This document shows, in pieces, positions 55,127 through 63,819 of a DNA stretch of 64,000 bases (position 1 is its first letter; every line of letters starts with the position of its first letter). This DNA is from Hyphomicrobium sp. 99 (GTDB lineage Bacteria; Pseudomonadota; Alphaproteobacteria; Rhizobiales; Hyphomicrobiaceae): positions 3,855,545-3,919,544 of the forward strand of contig NZ_KQ031382.1 in NCBI RefSeq assembly GCF_000384335.2. Reading direction: 5' to 3'. The translations under genes were made by a program, and so were the position numbers. The notes beneath the pieces were generated by a model. That model made no database searches. It had not been told where the DNA came from and saw nothing but the letters and a program-made list of their open reading frames with translations.

Positions 55127-56089
55127 ATGAGCGAAACCGCGCTTTCGAAAAGAGTCGTCTACGCTGCGTTGGCTGGCAATCTTCTCGTTGCCGTCACCAA
55201 ATTCATTGCGTCGGCATTCACTGGAAGTTCCTCGATGCTCAGCGAGGCGGTGCACTCGCTGGTCGACACCGGCAACGAAGCACTCCTGCTTTACGGCTAC
55301 TTCCGAGCGAGCCAGAAACCAGATGCCACGCATCCTCTCGGCTATGGGCGCGAGCTCTATTTCTGGAGCTTCATCGTTGCCCTGCTGCTGTTCACGCTAG
55401 GCGCAGGCGTATCGATCTACGAAGGCATCAATCACGTCCTCGATCCGCATCCGATCACGGATGTGCGCGTGAACTATATCGTCCTGGCGCTCTCCGCAGT
55501 ATTTGAAGGAGCTTCCTGGTGGGTCGCATTCAAACGGTTCGGAAAACTCAAAGGCCGTCGCGGCTATTGGGAGGCCATACGCGATAGCAAAGATCCACCC
55601 TCTTTCATGGTCCTGTTCGAGGATACGGCCTCCCTCATAGGTATCGTCATCGCAGCCATCGGAAACGTTCTCTCGGTTCGGCTGGACTTGCCAGCGCTCG
55701 ACGGCGCTGCTTCGATCCTCATCGGCCTCGTTCTGGCGTTTGCCGCCACTGTTCTCGCGCGTGAGAACAAGGCGCTTCTCATCGGCGAACGCGCCAGCGA
55801 CGAAGTTATCCATTCTATTCTAACGCTGGCCATCAGTGAGCCGAGCGTCGAGGGAGCCAATAACGTCTTCGCCGTTCACTTATCGCCGGATCAAATCCTA
55901 GCGGCGCTGAGCCTGGAATTCGCAGATGAACTCCGCACACCTCAAATCGAAGCTGCCGTAATCCGCCTCGAGGGGCAAATCCGCAAGAAGCATCCGGAGG
56001 TCATCGCTCTCTTCATCAAACCGCAAACACGCCGATCATTCGAGCAAATGCGCGCCGGGCGGCACATCGATACAGAAAGTACTCCCTGA
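55127..56089 (+). CDS. Cation diffusion facilitator (metal efflux) protein
   Basis: A 320-residue inner-membrane transporter of the CDF family that exports divalent metals using the proton gradient. Six hydrophobic segments occupy residues about 10-215. SEAVHSLVDTGNEALLLYG in helix two and DTASLIGIVIAAIG in helix five hold the metal-site residues. A cytoplasmic domain of about 100 residues follows. It lies just after lon on the same strand, about 80 nt away. Metal specificity cannot be read. Confidence 0.9.
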   Translation: MSETALSKRVVYAALAGNLLVAVTKFIASAFTGSSSMLSEAVHSLVDTGNEALLLYGYFRASQKPDATHPLGYGRELYFWSFIVALLLFTLGAGVSIYEGINHVLDPHPITDVRVNYIVLALSAVFEGASWWVAFKRFGKLKGRRGYWEAIRDSKDPPSFMVLFEDTASLIGIVIAAIGNVLSVRLDLPALDGAASILIGLVLAFAATVLARENKALLIGERASDEVIHSILTLAISEPSVEGANNVFAVHLSPDQILAALSLEFADELRTPQIEAAVIRLEGQIRKKHPEVIALFIKPQTRRSFEQMRAGRHIDTESTP

Positions 56090-56113
56090 GCGCGCACGCC
56101 AAGTCAGAGGTAT

Positions 56114-56971
56114 TTACGGCGTTGGCTTAGAAGGGAAAGCGACACCACCAGATTTTCGCCTCCCCATGTAGGCAAGATAGCTGACGAGCGCATCGAGCTC
56201 CGAATTCGAAATCGCCTCCTCGCCGAACCCTTCCATTTGCTGCTGGGGCCAGGTGCGCACCGCTTTTGGATTGCGGATCAGCGCCTTTAGTCCGCGCTCG
56301 GTTATGTATTCGGTTGCGTGCATTGGTCGACCAAGATCCGGCCCCATCTCGCCATATCCCGCGCCGTCGATGCGGTGACACGTCATGCAGTTCTTGACGA
56401 ACACGATTTGCCCCTTCCGCTCGGCTGCATCGTCTGCGAGCGATCGATCCACGGCCAATTGCGGCCAGCGCTTGACCGGATCGTCCACACCGGAAAGCGA
56501 AACGACGGAGAACGGCCAAAGCTCGTTGCCGACAGCGGAACGCTGCGCGCCTTCCCAGATCAGATAGAACGGACCAGCGCTCACGTCTCGATCTGGAAGA
56601 TTTGGCCAAGGCTTGCCTGGGTCTTCCACCGCGATCCACGCAACGGCTCCGCCCTCGGAACCCTTCTTCACCAGCTCGCTTGGAATTTGCGATACGTATC
56701 CGTCGCTGGCGCGAGCTTCGATGGTATTGAAATCGCCGTCTAAAGCAGCGCCAAGCACGCCGAGAAGCGGCACGGCGCGATACGTCATTTTGCGATTATA
56801 TGAGACGTCGTTGGGAACGTTGAGGTCAGTTACATCGGGCCGCGCTAGAAGCTCCGCAGCGGTCATGCGATGTGGTTCGCCACCGAATGACAACGTCAGC
56901 ACGCGCTCAGCCGCGAGGCAGTCTCCCGCGCAGAAAGCCCATAGGAACAAGAGCGCCAATACCCGTGCCAT
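56114..56971 (-). CDS. SUOX-like domain fused to cytochrome c
   Basis: A 285-residue exported protein from the ATG at 56971 with a GGGGG site and signal peptide (MARVLALLFLWAFCAGDCLA). Residues about 25-170 resemble the oxidoreductase fold of molybdopterin sulfite oxidases, but no cysteine occupies the usual cofactor-ligand site, so it may not bind molybdenum. Residues about 185-260 form a class I cytochrome c with CMTCH (Cys195, Cys198, His199) and an axial Met candidate. It may be an electron carrier. Two coupled partners were not found nearby. Confidence 0.78.
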   Translation of the reverse strand: MARVLALLFLWAFCAGDCLAAERVLTLSFGGEPHRMTAAELLARPDVTDLNVPNDVSYNRKMTYRAVPLLGVLGAALDGDFNTIEARASDGYVSQIPSELVKKGSEGGAVAWIAVEDPGKPWPNLPDRDVSAGPFYLIWEGAQRSAVGNELWPFSVVSLSGVDDPVKRWPQLAVDRSLADDAAERKGQIVFVKNCMTCHRIDGAGYGEMGPDLGRPMHATEYITERGLKALIRNPKAVRTWPQQQMEGFGEEAISNSELDALVSYLAYMGRRKSGGVAFPSKPTP

Positions 56972-57037
56972 TCCAATTCCCCCAGGGTGCAATCACCCGA
57001 CACGAGACGATCATCCTGTACATCGGACCGCCGCGCA

Positions 57038-57523
57038 TTACGACTGCGCTGGATTGAGATCCGCACGCGATTGCCGCTGAGGAATACCTGACTTTTGCAG
57101 CGACGCGAGCCTCTCTTCGACCAGAGCCTCCAGCTCCGGCAGAAGAACGACACTTTCCTGCTCGTTGGGATCTGTACGCGCAATCACCGCAGACGCCGGC
57201 TTGTCGCTCACATTGATCGGCAGATGCGGAATACCCGCCGGAATATACACGAGGTCGCCTGCTCGCGTCGGGATGCAGTTCTCGAGCCGATGCCCGAAAA
57301 GCGTCAAGACCTCACCGTCCAGCATATAAATCGCGGTCTCATGATTTTCATGCAGATGCGCCTTGGCCCGTCCGCCGGCTGGGACGGTCAAGAGATGCAT
57401 GCAGATGCCTTTCGAGCCAACGGTCTCCGAGGCGATACCACAAAAGTAAGTCAGCCCCTGCTTCCCGTCATAAGTATCCGCCGCACGAATAACTCGGCAT
57501 GTGAGATCTGGAGAAGTAGCCAT
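57038..57523 (-). CDS. Cupin domain protein
   Basis: A 161-residue protein with one cupin barrel. AHLHENHETAIYMLDGEV contains the two His and Glu metal ligands of cupin motif 1, and GDLVYIPAGIPHLPINV is motif 2 with the third His. Substrate unknown; the family includes dioxygenases, isomerases and sensors. It is on the same strand as the cytochrome gene, 67 nt upstream of it. Confidence 0.85.
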   Translation of the reverse strand: MATSPDLTCRVIRAADTYDGKQGLTYFCGIASETVGSKGICMHLLTVPAGGRAKAHLHENHETAIYMLDGEVLTLFGHRLENCIPTRAGDLVYIPAGIPHLPINVSDKPASAVIARTDPNEQESVVLLPELEALVEERLASLQKSGIPQRQSRADLNPAQS

Positions 57524-57672
57524 TTGAAATCACTCCTTTCCTCTGGTCGTTGTTCGTGACAAAACCGGCTCCAGGGTTTGCGGATCAAATCGATTTCGCT
57601 GCAGCCATTCAAAAAGCTTCTTCGAGCTTAGCCAAGCGCCCTGTTTCATTTAAACGAGCTAGGCAACGAAAA

Positions 57673-58425
57673 ATGACAGATAAAAAGAAAGATGTCCTGC
57701 AGCCCGTCGATGATGCAGCCCGGCGCCAGGCAAAGACGCTCATCCGCACCGCCCGCTACGCTTCGCTGGCGACCATCGACCCTCTCGACGGTTCCCCCTC
57801 AGTCAGCCGCGTCAGCCTCGCAACGGCAATGGACGGCTCGCCGGTATTCCTCATCTCGCGGCTTTCAAGCCATTTCGCGAATCTGGAAGCCGATGCCAGA
57901 TGCTCGCTGCTCGTGGGTGAACCCGGCAAGGGCGATCCGCTTGCCTATCCGCGCATAACCTTGATCGGAACAGCCGAAAACCTTGGCCAGGGTCCCGCGC
58001 GCGCACATGCAAAAAGCCGCTTTTTGAGACGCAACCCAAAAGCCGCATTATACGCTGACTTCCCGGATTTCGCTTTCTGGAAGTTTTCAACCGCGCGTGC
58101 CTCGCTGAACGGCGGCTTCGGCAGAGCCTACGCATTGGCGGCGAGCGACCTCGCGGTGCCAACCGACGCACTTCAATCTCTTTCCGAGTTTGAAGAAGGC
58201 GCGGTCGAGCACATGAATTCCGATCATGCCGACGCGGTTGGGCGCTACGCCGAGAAGGCGGGAGCGAACTCAGCCGAAGGCTGGCGTCTCGCCACCATCG
58301 ATCCGGAAGGACTGGATATGACGTCCGGTGATGATGTCACCCGGCTGTGGTTCGATACTCCGCTGAAGTCGGCGCAAGAACTGCGGCCCGCGCTCGTCGC
58401 GCTCGCGAAGAAAGCCGAAGCGTAA
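57673..58425 (+). CDS. HugZ-like heme/flavin split-barrel protein (DUF2470 C-terminus)
   Basis: A 250-residue protein of the pyridoxamine 5'-phosphate oxidase-like split-barrel superfamily. The first domain reads LIRTARYASLATIDPLDGSPSVSRV (residues about 22-46), and the C-terminal domain with EHMNSDHADAVGRYAEK matches DUF2470. HugZ proteins degrade heme to release iron. That activity is likely here but not certain, since only the fold is clear. The ATG at 57673 is preferred to the longer frame from 57550. Confidence 0.83.
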   Translation: MTDKKKDVLQPVDDAARRQAKTLIRTARYASLATIDPLDGSPSVSRVSLATAMDGSPVFLISRLSSHFANLEADARCSLLVGEPGKGDPLAYPRITLIGTAENLGQGPARAHAKSRFLRRNPKAALYADFPDFAFWKFSTARASLNGGFGRAYALAASDLAVPTDALQSLSEFEEGAVEHMNSDHADAVGRYAEKAGANSAEGWRLATIDPEGLDMTSGDDVTRLWFDTPLKSAQELRPALVALAKKAEA

Positions 58426-58448
58426 CCCGACTTATACGCGCAAACCCA

Positions 58449-59381
58449 TCAGGCCGTCTTCGCGGCGCTCGGTGGCTTGCGCGTTTGTCCGGCGTGTTGG
58501 CTAAGAAAGCGCACGAAGCTGCGAACGATCGGCCGGTTGTCGTCGCTCTTCCGGTAGGCGGCGAAATGGCTCGACTGGAACTGATAGGTCTGCGGCTTCA
58601 GCTCCCGCATGAAACCCTGCCGTACCCAGCCCTCGGCAACATGGCGCGGCAGGAAGCCGATGAAGCGGCCGGACAGGATCATCATCACCTGCGCCTCCAT
58701 CTGCACCACCTGCCCCGTGGCGCGCGGATGATCGGCGCGATAGAGGTCGTCGAGGTGGCGATATGCACGGACCGAAAACAGCGCTTTTCCGATGGCTTCC
58801 CGCGTGACCGTGGCAGACGGCGCGTCGAAAAGCGAATGGCCCTTGCCGCAATAGAGACCGTGCGGTTCCCGGTGAATAGCCACATAGGTAACGCCCGGAG
58901 CCTTTTGCGACATTGGCCCAATGACGACATCGCGGCGGCCATCGGCAATGGCCTGCTCCAGCGCATAGGGCGTGCCGAGCTCCAGGTCGATGTAGACGTT
59001 TTCCGCGTTCTCCATGAAGCGGCCGATGACGTGCTGCAGCGCAAGAGCAGGATTTGTGACGATGCCGTCCACGATGCCAATCCGCAGCCGCCCGACGAGT
59101 TGCCCATTGTGCTGGCCCACCCGCTCCTCAAAGGAATTGATATCGGCAAATAACTTCTGGGTCGCAAGGTAGACCGCCTCGCCGAAGGGCGTCAGCTGAA
59201 ATCCGCGCCGACCCCGCACGCAAAGGGACGCCCCGAGTTTGCGCTCAAGCGCCGCGAGATGCGTGCTCAATGTCGGCTGAGACAGATTGAGCGCAATCTG
59301 CGCATCGCCGAACCCGCCAGCCTCGACCAGCGTCACGAAAACCCTCAGCAGGCGAATGTCGATGTTGTCGAGCCGGCGCAT
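58449..59381 (-). CDS. LysR family transcriptional regulator
   Basis: A 310-residue regulator; the ATG at 59381 with GGAGGGGG upstream is chosen over one at 59444. The helix-turn-helix (DAQIALNLSQPTLSTHLAALE) is near residues 26-46 and the LysR substrate-binding domain follows from about residue 90. It is divergent from the ABC/dehydrogenase operon, and a palindrome lies in the shared intergenic region, so it probably controls that operon. Confidence 0.9.
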   Translation of the reverse strand: MRRLDNIDIRLLRVFVTLVEAGGFGDAQIALNLSQPTLSTHLAALERKLGASLCVRGRRGFQLTPFGEAVYLATQKLFADINSFEERVGQHNGQLVGRLRIGIVDGIVTNPALALQHVIGRFMENAENVYIDLELGTPYALEQAIADGRRDVVIGPMSQKAPGVTYVAIHREPHGLYCGKGHSLFDAPSATVTREAIGKALFSVRAYRHLDDLYRADHPRATGQVVQMEAQVMMILSGRFIGFLPRHVAEGWVRQGFMRELKPQTYQFQSSHFAAYRKSDDNRPIVRSFVRFLSQHAGQTRKPPSAAKTA

Positions 59382-59440
59382 CCGCTTTCCCCCTCCAATA
59401 CCCTGCGGGACATTACATTGGCAGTTTTCGATGTATTTTT

Positions 59441-59457
59441 CCAATAATCAATATTGG
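59441..59457. promoter_or_regulatory. Inverted repeat CCAATA-N5-TATTGG between LysR and ABC genes
   Basis: Perfect 6-bp arms with a 5-nt spacer lie 64 nt upstream of the probable ABC gene start and 60 nt upstream of the LysR start. The 17-bp span and T/A ends fit LysR-type T-N11-A sites. Binding is inferred. Confidence 0.55.
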
Positions 59458-59520
59458 TATCGATGTGATTTTGCCGGAGATTTCAACGTGACGGTGGTGT
59501 GATCATCTAGGATGGTGCCG

Positions 59521-60549
59521 ATGCATAAGACGACGAACGTCCGGCGGGTTGTGGGAGCCGGGGTTGCAATGGCGTTGGGGTTGAGCTTGTCCCTGACCGC
59601 GACGGTCGCGAAGGCCGACGAGACGATCCGCATACTCTGCCCGACGTGGAGTGGCTTCGCCCCGGTTTTCGTGGCGCAGGACCTCGGATACTTCAAAAAG
59701 CTCGGCATCGACGTCAGCATCAAATTCGAAGATGAACGCGCGAACGTCATGGCAGCCATGGCACGCGGCGACATCGAAATGGATATGCGCACGGTCGGCG
59801 AGTATCAGGGCAAGCCACGCGACGCGAAGACCCCCGGCATCATCATCGGCACCATCGACGAATCGCTCGGCGGCGACGGCGTCATCACCCCGGGTGAGAT
59901 CACGTCTGTCGAACAGTTGAAGGGCAAGACAGTTGCCTCCGAGCCCAATATTCCGGGCCGCCTGCTGCTCCAGATGGCTTTGAAGAAGAAGGGCCTGTCC
60001 CTTAACGATCTCGTCGTCAAACAGATCGCCACGGCAGACACCGTCGCCATCCTGACTGATACGTCGATTGATGCGGTTGTGTCCTACCAGCCGTACCTGT
60101 CCCAGGCCGTCGATAAGGTCCCGGGCCGCAAGCCGCACATTCTCGTCTCGTCGGCACAATACCCGGGCATCATCGTCGATATCATCGCCGCCCGTCAGGA
60201 CGATCTCAAAGCCAATCCCGAGAAGTACAAGAAGTTCATGATCGGCATCTTCAAGGCTGTTGAGTATTTCAACACGAACAAGGCCGACTTCATCAAGCTC
60301 GCCGCCCCGCACTTCAACTTGACGCCGGAAGAGTTCGCGGCGTCGATCGAAGGCAGCTTGGTCTATACCGGGCACAAGGAAAACGCAGGCTATTTCGGTA
60401 AACCCGGCGCTCCAGGCACGCTATACGGAACCTTCGACGAGGTGATGCAGCTCAATCTTGAGAATGGCGCCGCCGAGAACAACCTCAAAGCCGCCGAGCA
60501 GATCGATAATTCGATCGTGGCCGGTATCACCGAAGCCGATCTGAAGTAG
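59521..60549 (+). CDS. ABC transporter substrate-binding protein (SsuA/TauA-like)
   Basis: A 342-residue periplasmic binding protein of the NMT1/SsuA/TauA type. The ATG at 59521 is preferred because AGGA is about 8 nt upstream; an ATG at 59512 is the alternative. A signal peptide (GAGVAMALGLSLSLTATVAKA) precedes a two-lobe domain with APVFVAQDLGYFKKLGIDV and EPNIPGRLLLQMALKKKG. The ligand is not readable. It begins the operon divergent from lysR. Confidence 0.87.
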   Translation: MHKTTNVRRVVGAGVAMALGLSLSLTATVAKADETIRILCPTWSGFAPVFVAQDLGYFKKLGIDVSIKFEDERANVMAAMARGDIEMDMRTVGEYQGKPRDAKTPGIIIGTIDESLGGDGVITPGEITSVEQLKGKTVASEPNIPGRLLLQMALKKKGLSLNDLVVKQIATADTVAILTDTSIDAVVSYQPYLSQAVDKVPGRKPHILVSSAQYPGIIVDIIAARQDDLKANPEKYKKFMIGIFKAVEYFNTNKADFIKLAAPHFNLTPEEFAASIEGSLVYTGHKENAGYFGKPGAPGTLYGTFDEVMQLNLENGAAENNLKAAEQIDNSIVAGITEADLK

Positions 60550-60636
60550 ACTTAAGTCCGTGCCGAGCGGCCGCTCCGCGCAGCGTAAGCGCTCGGCACA
60601 TTCCATAGTCAACAGAGCCGACTCCGGGATCATCGC

Positions 60637-61509
60637 GTGACCAGCATCAAAGCGACAGTGTCTGCGGCGCCTCATGCGCCGGTTCAGAACGCGGCATCCA
60701 CGCCGCGTCCTGTCCGAAGAAAAGCCCCGCCGAAACAGTTCTTCGCGTTTCGCGGAACGCTTTCGAAACGCGCGCAGATCCTCACCGCCATTGGCGCGAC
60801 CCTGTTCGTCTTGGGCGTATGGGAATTCTCGACCCGCCTCGGTTGGATCAATGCGACCTTCCTCCCACCGCCGAGCGTCACGCTCGAGACGCTGTGGAAC
60901 ATGATCCTGCACAAGAACCTGATGATGCACGCAGGCATCTCGACGCTGCGCATATGGGTTGCATTTACGCTGGCCGTCGTCATGGCGGTGCCCATCGGCA
61001 TCGCGATGTCGAGCTTCCGCGGAGTCGGCGCCGCACTCGAGCCGATCGTCGATTTCATCCGCTACTTGCCGGTCCCGGCGCTCGTGCCGCTAAGCATCAT
61101 CTGGTTCGGCGTCGGCGAGACGACAAAAATCTTCCTGCTCTGGCTCGGCACGTTCTTCCAGCTCGTGTTGCTTGTCGCCGACGATATGCGCCGCGTGCCG
61201 CAGGAATACGTCGAGATTTCATACACCGTCGGCGCGCGACCGAGACAGATGCTATCGGACGTCGCCTTCCGGGCGATGCTGCCGAGCCTGTTCGACAATC
61301 TGCGCATCACGCTCGGCTGGTGCTGGACCTACCTCATCATCGCGGAAATCGTCGCCGCCGATACCGGCCTCGGCTTCGTCATCTGGGCGGCACGCCGCTA
61401 TATGAACACATCGGAAGTGATGGCGGGCGTCGTGACGATCGGACTGATCGGCCTTGTGACCGACCAAATTCTGCGCCTTCTGCACAAGCGCTTGTTCCGT
61501 TATCTCTGA
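60637..61509 (+). CDS. ABC transporter permease
   Basis: A 290-residue inner-membrane permease of the SsuC/TauC type with six hydrophobic segments. A GTG start at 60637 is supported by context. EYVEISYTVGARPRQMLSDV near residue 190 is the EAA-type cytoplasmic loop that contacts the ATPase, and a large N-terminal segment of about 45 charged residues precedes the first helix. It follows the binding protein. Confidence 0.9.
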   Translation: MTSIKATVSAAPHAPVQNAASTPRPVRRKAPPKQFFAFRGTLSKRAQILTAIGATLFVLGVWEFSTRLGWINATFLPPPSVTLETLWNMILHKNLMMHAGISTLRIWVAFTLAVVMAVPIGIAMSSFRGVGAALEPIVDFIRYLPVPALVPLSIIWFGVGETTKIFLLWLGTFFQLVLLVADDMRRVPQEYVEISYTVGARPRQMLSDVAFRAMLPSLFDNLRITLGWCWTYLIIAEIVAADTGLGFVIWAARRYMNTSEVMAGVVTIGLIGLVTDQILRLLHKRLFRYL

Positions 61510-61519
61510 GAGGCGCAAC

Positions 61520-62305
61520 GTGGCTCCCGCTCCCTACCTCGAATTCGACGGCGTCGCTAAATATTTTGGCAATCTCGAAGTCGTCGCGCCTTCATTCAAC
61601 CTGACGATCCAACGCAACGAATTCGTCGTCTTCCTCGGACCATCAGGCTCGGGCAAGACCACACTGATGCGCATGGTTGGCGGCCTCGAAACACCGAGTT
61701 CCGGCGAAATACGCCTCGACGGACAACCGATCGGCGCTCCCGATCGCGAGCGCGGCATGGTCTTCCAATCCTATTCTTCGTTTCCATGGCTGACAGTCGC
61801 CCAGAACGTCGCTTACGGCATGAAGTACCGGCTCGACCTGACGCCCGAGCGCAAGAAAGCGCGGCTCGATCACTATCTCGCTCTCGTCGGCCTGACAGAC
61901 TTCGCAGACTTCTTCCCGAACAAAGTTTCGGGCGGCATGCGTCAGCGCATAGCCATTGCCCGCACGCTCGCAGCAGGCTCCGAAGTTCTCCTGATGGATG
62001 AACCCTTCGGCGCGCTCGATGCCCAACGGCGCGAAGCCCTGCAGATCGAATTGCGCCGCATCCATCGCCAAGATGCCAAGACCATCATCTTCGTCACCCA
62101 CGACGTCGACGAAGCGGTCTTTCTCGCCGATCGCATCATCGTTTTCTCGAAGCGGCCCGCGCGGATGCTCGAAGACGTCGACATCTCGGCGGAGCTGGGG
62201 CCGGATCGCACGCTCGAACTCCGCGACAGCGAAAAGTTTTTCAAACTTCGAACGCGCATCTTGAAGTTCGTACGCGCGGCGACTGGGGAAGAAGAAAAAG
62301 TATAG
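61520..62305 (+). CDS. ABC transporter ATP-binding protein
   Basis: A 261-residue ATPase for the transporter. A GTG start has GAGAGGCG upstream. The Walker A loop GPSGSGKTT is near residues 40-48, the Q-loop in VFQSYSSFPWL, the signature in VSGGMRQRIA and Walker B in VLLMDEPFGALD, with the switch His in VTHDVDEAV. It follows the permease by 10 nt. Confidence 0.95.
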   Translation: MAPAPYLEFDGVAKYFGNLEVVAPSFNLTIQRNEFVVFLGPSGSGKTTLMRMVGGLETPSSGEIRLDGQPIGAPDRERGMVFQSYSSFPWLTVAQNVAYGMKYRLDLTPERKKARLDHYLALVGLTDFADFFPNKVSGGMRQRIAIARTLAAGSEVLLMDEPFGALDAQRREALQIELRRIHRQDAKTIIFVTHDVDEAVFLADRIIVFSKRPARMLEDVDISAELGPDRTLELRDSEKFFKLRTRILKFVRAATGEEEKV

Positions 62306-62323
62306 GACCCCGAGGACGTAACA

Positions 62324-63094
62324 GTGATCAACCTTCAAAACAAATCGGTGCTCGTGACGGGCGCCAGCCGGGGCATCGGTTTTGCCATAGCGGAAGGCTT
62401 TGCAATTGCAGGCGCCGATGTTGCAATTCTCGCCAACGACGACCTCGTCCACGATGCAGCTGCGCGTCTCACGGAAACATGCGGCCGGCCCATCAAATCC
62501 TTCTTCACCGACATTACCGACAAGGCGGCGCTGCAAGCCGCGTTCGCCGAAATCACGACGCTTGATGTGTTGGTGAACAACGCGGGCCTCGAACTCATCA
62601 CGCCGGTAACAGATCCGAGCGACGAAGTTGATGCCACCTTCGCCCGCATTATCGACATCAACGTGCGCGGCACCTGGAACGTCACGCGCGCGGCGTTGCC
62701 CCTGCTGAAACCGGGTGCTCGTATCATCAATACGGCGTCGGTCTGGGCGAAAAGCGCCGTCGGCGAATTCGCTGCCTACATCGCCTCCAAACACGCTGTC
62801 GTCGGGCTGACCCGCACATTCGCGCGCGAGCTTGGGCCACGCGGCATCAACGTCAACGCCGTGTGTCCCGGATGGGTGCGAACCGTCGCCTCGGTACGCT
62901 CGGCGAAAGCGATGGCCGAACGCACTCATCGTAGCGAAGCCGATATTTTCGCCGATGTCGTCGCGGCCCAAGCACTGCCCGGCTTGATGGAGCCGCCCGA
63001 CGTCGCGGGGCTCTATCTATTTCTCGCGAGCGACCTTGCGAGCAACATCACCGGACAAGCGATCGGCGTCGACCGTGGGGAATTTCTAGGATGA
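62324..63094 (+). CDS. Short-chain dehydrogenase/reductase, first copy
   Basis: A 256-residue classical SDR. The cofactor loop GASRGIGFAIAEGF is near residue 14, NNAG is present, and the catalytic Ser and Tyr-Lys are in TASVWAKSAVGEFAAYIASK. The position after the ABC genes with an 18-nt gap suggests oxidation of the imported substrate. Its stop overlaps the next start (ATGA). Substrate unknown. Confidence 0.92.
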   Translation: MINLQNKSVLVTGASRGIGFAIAEGFAIAGADVAILANDDLVHDAAARLTETCGRPIKSFFTDITDKAALQAAFAEITTLDVLVNNAGLELITPVTDPSDEVDATFARIIDINVRGTWNVTRAALPLLKPGARIINTASVWAKSAVGEFAAYIASKHAVVGLTRTFARELGPRGINVNAVCPGWVRTVASVRSAKAMAERTHRSEADIFADVVAAQALPGLMEPPDVAGLYLFLASDLASNITGQAIGVDRGEFLG

Positions 63095-63807
63095 GCACGC
63101 TGCAGGATAAGAAAATTATCGTCTCCGGCGCAGCGAGCGGCATAGGTCTCGCCATCGCCGATCTCTTCGAAGCGAAGGGCGCGCGCGTCGCGCGGTTCGA
63201 TCTCAAACCGATTTCCGCTGGCACTGGCCCGTCGTTCGCACTCGACATCACGGACGAAGCGCAAGTCGTGGATGCGGTTAAAGCCGCGGACGAAGCCCTC
63301 GGCGGCGTCGACGTCATGCTCAATACCGCTGCGATCTTTCTAATGGCGCCGCTTCTCGACACGCCCGTCGCCGACGCGCGCAAAGTTCTCGACGTCAATC
63401 TAATCGGCACATTCCTGATGGTCCGCGAGTCCGTGCGCGCCATGAAGAAGCGACGCAACGGCGGCAGGATCATCCTGTTTAGTTCTGAACTCGCTCAGCT
63501 TGGTCGCGAAGAACATGCAGCCTATTGCGCGTCGAAAGCGGGCATCAGCGCCATGGTGCGCTGTTGGGCGAAGGAATTCGGGCCGGATATTCTCGTCAAT
63601 GCGGTCGCTCCCGGACCGACGGACACGCCGCTTCTCGACTTCGAAAACATGCCGCCCGACTGGAAAGCGCTCGAAACTGCCAATCCGTTGCGCCGCATCG
63701 GAAGGCCCGAAGAGATCGCTGAAGCGGCGCTGTTTCTCGCTGGCCCCGGCTCGAGCTTCATGACGGGACAGGTACTCGGCGTCAACGGCGGCGCTTCGAT
63801 GGTTTGA
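63091..63807 (+). CDS. Short-chain dehydrogenase/reductase, second copy
   Basis: A 238-residue SDR, translationally coupled to the first by a 4-nt overlap. The cofactor loop is GAASGIGLAIADLF and the catalytic region is SSELAQLGREEHAAYCASKAG. The NNAG motif has become NTAA. It probably acts on the product or substrate of the first enzyme. Substrate unknown. Confidence 0.92.
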   Translation: MSTLQDKKIIVSGAASGIGLAIADLFEAKGARVARFDLKPISAGTGPSFALDITDEAQVVDAVKAADEALGGVDVMLNTAAIFLMAPLLDTPVADARKVLDVNLIGTFLMVRESVRAMKKRRNGGRIILFSSELAQLGREEHAAYCASKAGISAMVRCWAKEFGPDILVNAVAPGPTDTPLLDFENMPPDWKALETANPLRRIGRPEEIAEAALFLAGPGSSFMTGQVLGVNGGASMV

Positions 63808-63819
63808 AAGAAGGAAGAC

